A stretch of DNA of 64,000 bases from Deferrisoma camini S3R1 (lineage in GTDB: Bacteria; Desulfobacterota; Deferrisomatia; Deferrisomatales; Deferrisomataceae), in assembly GCF_000526155.1 (NCBI RefSeq), contig NZ_JAFN01000001.1:1885014-1949013 (forward strand). The letters run 5' to 3'. Of this stretch, positions 61,401 through 64,000 are shown one piece after another (the first letter of the stretch is position 1; each line of letters starts with the position of its first letter). The notes beneath the pieces were generated by a model, which did not search any database, had not been told where the DNA came from, and saw only the letters and a program-made list of their open reading frames with translations. Both the position numbers and the translations under genes were made by a program.

Positions 61401-61574
61401 ATGGCGAGACCCCGGAAGCCCCGATGGTGGCGGCGTCTCAAGTACAAGGCCCGCGGCCCGCTGCTGTACGTGGTGGTGTTGGGCTCGGCGCTGGGGCTCT
61501 TCGTGGCCGTGCTCCACGTTCTGTCCACGCCCCCCGACGCACCCCGCACCGAAACCCGTCAGGATCTGCGCTAG
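61401..61574 (+). CDS. small single-pass membrane protein
   Basis: A 57-residue basic protein (MARPRKPRWWRRLKYKARGP) with one membrane helix (LLYVVVLGSALGLFVAVLHVL). Ribosome site GGAGGGAACCCC is strong. It overlaps the convergent dinB end by 4 bases. No family is recognised. Confidence 0.75.
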   Translation: MARPRKPRWWRRLKYKARGPLLYVVVLGSALGLFVAVLHVLSTPPDAPRTETRQDLR

Positions 61575-62761
61575 CGCCGGCGCAGGAGCGCCGCCCGGAC
61601 GATCCCCTGCCGGCCGAACCGCCTGCGGACCTCGTCCTGGGCCTGGGCGGCCCGGCGCCGGCGGTCCGCGTCGGCCTCGAACAGGCCGGGCTGCCATCCG
61701 GCCGCGGCCGGCACCAGGCGCGCGGCCTGGACCCCCACCAGCCTCACCCTGCCCCCCCTGGGCCACGGGACCCGGGCGACCAGGAGCTCCACCGCGGCGA
61801 ACAGGTCCTCCGCCAGGTCGGTGGGGGGCTCCAACGACGCCGACCGGGTGGCCGTCCGGAACTGCGCGTCCCGGAACTTCAGGGTCACGCCCCGGGCCCG
61901 GACCCCGTGCCGCCGCAGCCGGGCGGCCACCCGGTCGCACAGGTCGAGCAGGGTGAGCCGCACCGTCTGCCGGTCCGATACGTCCTCGGCAAAGGTCACC
62001 TCGGCCCCCAGGGACTTGGGCTCGGCCGGCGGCTCCACGGGCCGGTCGTCGATGCCCCGGGCCAGGCGCCACAGCTGCCGGCCCGCCTCGCCGAACCACG
62101 CCTCCAGGTCCCCGGGCCGGAGCCGCTGCAGGTCGCCGACGGTGCGCACCCCCCGGCTGCGCAGCTCCGCCGCGGTCTTGGGTCCCACGCCCCAGATCCT
62201 CGACACCGGCAGGGGCGCCAGGAAGGCGGCCTCGCCCCCCGGGGGCACCACGGTCAGCCCGTCGGGCTTCTCCAGGTCGGAGGCCACCTTGGCCAGGAAC
62301 TTGTTGGGGGCCACCCCCACCGACGCCACCAGCCCCAGCTCCCGGCGGATCTCCTGCTTGATCCGACGGGCCGCCTCGGGCCCCGGCCCCACCAGCCGCT
62401 CGCACCCGGTCAGGTCCAGGAACGCCTCGTCGATGCTGATGGGCTCGACCCGGTCGGTGTAGCCCCCGAGCACCTCGAACACCTGCCGGGACACCTCCTC
62501 GTACCGGGCGAACCGGGGCCGCAGGTACACCCCGTGGGGGCACAGGCTCCAGGCCCGGGAGATCGGCATGGCGGAGCGCACCCCAAAGGCCCGGGCCTCG
62601 TACGAGGCCGCGGCCACCACCCCCCGGCCCCGGCCCTGCCGGGGGTCGGCCCCCACGATCACCGGCCGACCCCGCAGCTCGGGCCGGTCGCGCACCTCCA
62701 CGGCCGCGTAGAACGCGTCCATATCCACGTGGAGGATGGTTCGAGGCACGGGTGCGGGCAT
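61571..62761 (-). CDS. dinB: DNA polymerase IV
   Basis: A 396-residue Y-family polymerase. Catalytic acids are in ILHVDMDAFYAAVE and PISIDEAFLDLTG. GRGVVAAASYEAR and a helix-hairpin-helix region (ISRIWGVGPKTAAELRSRGV) are present. The ATG at 62761 begins just after a palindromic element; longer upstream frames come from that repeat. No LexA box was recognised upstream. Confidence 0.95.
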   Translation of the reverse strand: MPAPVPRTILHVDMDAFYAAVEVRDRPELRGRPVIVGADPRQGRGRGVVAAASYEARAFGVRSAMPISRAWSLCPHGVYLRPRFARYEEVSRQVFEVLGGYTDRVEPISIDEAFLDLTGCERLVGPGPEAARRIKQEIRRELGLVASVGVAPNKFLAKVASDLEKPDGLTVVPPGGEAAFLAPLPVSRIWGVGPKTAAELRSRGVRTVGDLQRLRPGDLEAWFGEAGRQLWRLARGIDDRPVEPPAEPKSLGAEVTFAEDVSDRQTVRLTLLDLCDRVAARLRRHGVRARGVTLKFRDAQFRTATRSASLEPPTDLAEDLFAAVELLVARVPWPRGGRVRLVGVQAARLVPAAAGWQPGLFEADADRRRRAAQAQDEVRRRFGRQGIVRAALLRRR

Positions 62762-62774
62762 GGGCTCGGGTCGG

Positions 62775-62895
62775 GGGAAGGGGTGGGGGTCTGGTGGAGC
62801 GACGGGCAAGCGGCGGCATGAGAAGGCGCGGCGAGCGGATGCCGCACCCGCGCCCGGCCGGAGCCAGGCCCCCACCCCGTACGCTTGAAGGTCTT
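62775..62895. repeat. palindromic intergenic element (copy E15)
   Basis: Arms GGGGTGGGGGTCTGG and CCAGGCCCCCACCCC with a core of about 65 bases (GGAGCGACGGGCAAGCGGCG ... CGCGCCCGGCCGGAG), then GTACGCTTGAAGGTCTTCG. It matches copy E5 at 11890-12120 with an internal deletion. Confidence 0.75.
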
Positions 62896-62899
62896 CGTA

Positions 62900-63661
62900 T
62901 CAGAAGCGGTACACCCGGCCCTGCTCGGCCAGGCGCATCCGGCCCAGCCGGTGCCGGTGGGCCTCCCAGTCGTCGGAGTAGTGCACCAGGAGCAGCCGCT
63001 CCTGCCAGGCCTCGGGCAGACGCAGCAGCTCGTCGAGGGTGGCGTGGATGTGGGCGCCGTTGGAGGCGAACTGGCAGTCGTGGAACACGACCTCGACGCC
63101 GGCGCCGTGGGCCTCGAGGTTGCCGGGATCGTACCGGGTGTCGCAGGGCAGCAGAACCCGCCCGCCCGTGGCCCGGTCCTCCAGCCGGAACCCCCAGCTC
63201 GGCCGCCCCGGCACGTGGGGGGTGGGGAAGGCCGTGAGCCGCACGCTGCCCAGCTCGAACGTGCCGGGCCCGGCCAATGGATGGACCCGGAAGTAGGTGG
63301 ACAGGTCCGCCTCGAACTCCCCGTGCTCGCCCCGCAGGCGCTGGCCCATGCCGGCCTCCAAGGCGTGGGACCACAGCCACGGGAGCAGGTCCTCGGGCAC
63401 GTACAGGTCCGGCCGGATCCCCCACCCGAAGTACCCTGCGAACCCCAGCTCCTCCAGGCCGCCGATGTGGTCGGCGTGGAGGTGGCTCAGCACCACCCGG
63501 GTCACCGCCCGGGGCTCGATCCCCAGGTCGGTCAGGGCCCGGGACGCGGTGTGGCCGCAGTCGATCAGGAACGGCTCGCCCTCGGCCGGCCGCACGAGGA
63601 AGTTCGTCTGATACAGGGTCTTGGCGAACGCGTCGCCGACCCCGATGGGAATGATCTCCAT
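62900..63661 (-). CDS. metallo-beta-lactamase fold hydrolase
   Basis: A 253-residue MBL-fold protein with the HxHxDH motif VLSHLHADHIGGLEELG and downstream ligands in TPHVPG, CDTRYDPG and VHYSDDWEAH. It resembles RNase Z/PQQ-like or phosphodiesterase-type hydrolases; the substrate is unknown. It is in the same direction as the partial cupin gene, 81 bases apart. Confidence 0.88.
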   Translation of the reverse strand: MEIIPIGVGDAFAKTLYQTNFLVRPAEGEPFLIDCGHTASRALTDLGIEPRAVTRVVLSHLHADHIGGLEELGFAGYFGWGIRPDLYVPEDLLPWLWSHALEAGMGQRLRGEHGEFEADLSTYFRVHPLAGPGTFELGSVRLTAFPTPHVPGRPSWGFRLEDRATGGRVLLPCDTRYDPGNLEAHGAGVEVVFHDCQFASNGAHIHATLDELLRLPEAWQERLLLVHYSDDWEAHRHRLGRMRLAEQGRVYRF

Positions 63662-63742
63662 GGCACTCCCGGGCCGCCTGGGGAGGGTGCCGGCCCGCCG
63701 GCACCCGAGTTCCCGGTACCCATCGGCCGGAAGGGAACGAAA

Positions 63743-64000
63743 CTAAAGGGTGCGGCCGTAGTCGTCCTGGAGGCGCACGATGTCGTCCTCGCCCAGGTAG
63801 TCTCCGGTCTGGACCTCGATGATCTCCAGCAGCCCCTCGTCCGGGTTCTCGAGCCGGTGCTTCTCGCCCCTGGGGATGTGCACCGTCTGCCCCACGGTCA
63901 GGTCCAGCACCTCGTCGCCCCGGGTCACCCGGGCCGTGCCCCGCACCACCACCCACTGCTCGGCCCGGTGGTGGTGGAGCTGGAGGCTGAGGCGCTGACC
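63743..64000 (-). CDS. cupin domain of mannose-6-phosphate isomerase type II-like protein, partial (5' end outside window)
   Basis: The minus frame is open to base 64000. The visible 85 residues read LSLQLHHHRAEQWVVVRGTA ... IPRGEKHRLENPDEGLLEIIEVQTGDYLGEDDIVRL, the typical cupin of bifunctional mannose-1-phosphate guanylyltransferase/phosphomannose isomerase. Whether the nucleotidyltransferase part is present lies outside. Its stop is at 63743. Confidence 0.85.
   Translation of the reverse strand, partial: GQRLSLQLHHHRAEQWVVVRGTARVTRGDEVLDLTVGQTVHIPRGEKHRLENPDEGLLEIIEVQTGDYLGEDDIVRLQDDYGRTL

Overview
The window is one stretch of a very GC-rich bacterial chromosome (by eye near 70% GC in coding regions). 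The gene content suggests a Gram-negative, Geobacter/Deferrisoma-like lineage of the former Deltaproteobacteria. Pointers are BamD, TonB and a TonB-dependent receptor, ribonuclease G beside a fused TIGR03960/TIGR03936-type radical SAM protein, a SPASM-only protein of the kind seen in GeoRSP loci, and a maturase resembling the 'geopeptide' radical SAM enzymes. This placement is an inference; no rRNA or tRNA gene was seen.

Layout. 1-10851 is almost all minus strand: DHH phosphoesterase (partial), lipB, a stand-alone lipoyl protein, a lipoate ligase-like gene, thrB, rsmA, tsaD, a PIN-PhoH ATPase, then a four-gene run aminotransferase / DUF1178 / SPASM protein / cysteine desulfurase. 11026-16693 holds tonB, sfsA and a compact minus-strand cluster: TonB-dependent receptor, a 34-residue Cys-Cys peptide, and a radical SAM/SPASM maturase. 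I read this cluster as a RiPP locus. 17455-20562 is a binding protein/histidine kinase/response regulator operon. 21116-25412 is gatCAB-mtnA, followed by bamD and a TPR protein. 27114-38098 is housekeeping: rng, radical SAM, HD hydrolase with a divergent transketolase, comM, rsmI. 38217-43424 holds a Kef-type antiporter and a MarR-controlled group of isochorismatase-like hydrolase, ABM-domain membrane protein and pirin.

43664-53735 is the accessory zone. It has a second isochorismatase fold protein, an APC-like transporter, a flavodoxin-like quinone reductase, a methyltransferase and a small sulfite-reductase-like protein. It also has a REP-associated tyrosine transposase (one intact copy, one truncated, one internally deleted) with REP palindromes, a ferredoxin, a MaoC remnant, and an AT-rich TIR-domain gene bordered by integron-type core sites. 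53736-64000 returns to core genes: a YHS-flavoprotein fusion, ampD with a dipeptide-type ABC transporter, OsmC, RlmD-like methyltransferase, TatD-like hydrolase, dinB, a metallo-hydrolase and a partial cupin.

A striking feature is the intergenic DNA. Most larger gaps carry members of a palindromic element family with ends like GGGGCCTGGTGGAGCGCCGG and GGGGCCTGGTTCCGGCCG, often flanked by degenerate 7- or 8-base tandem arrays. In some copies the core is inverted relative to its flanks.
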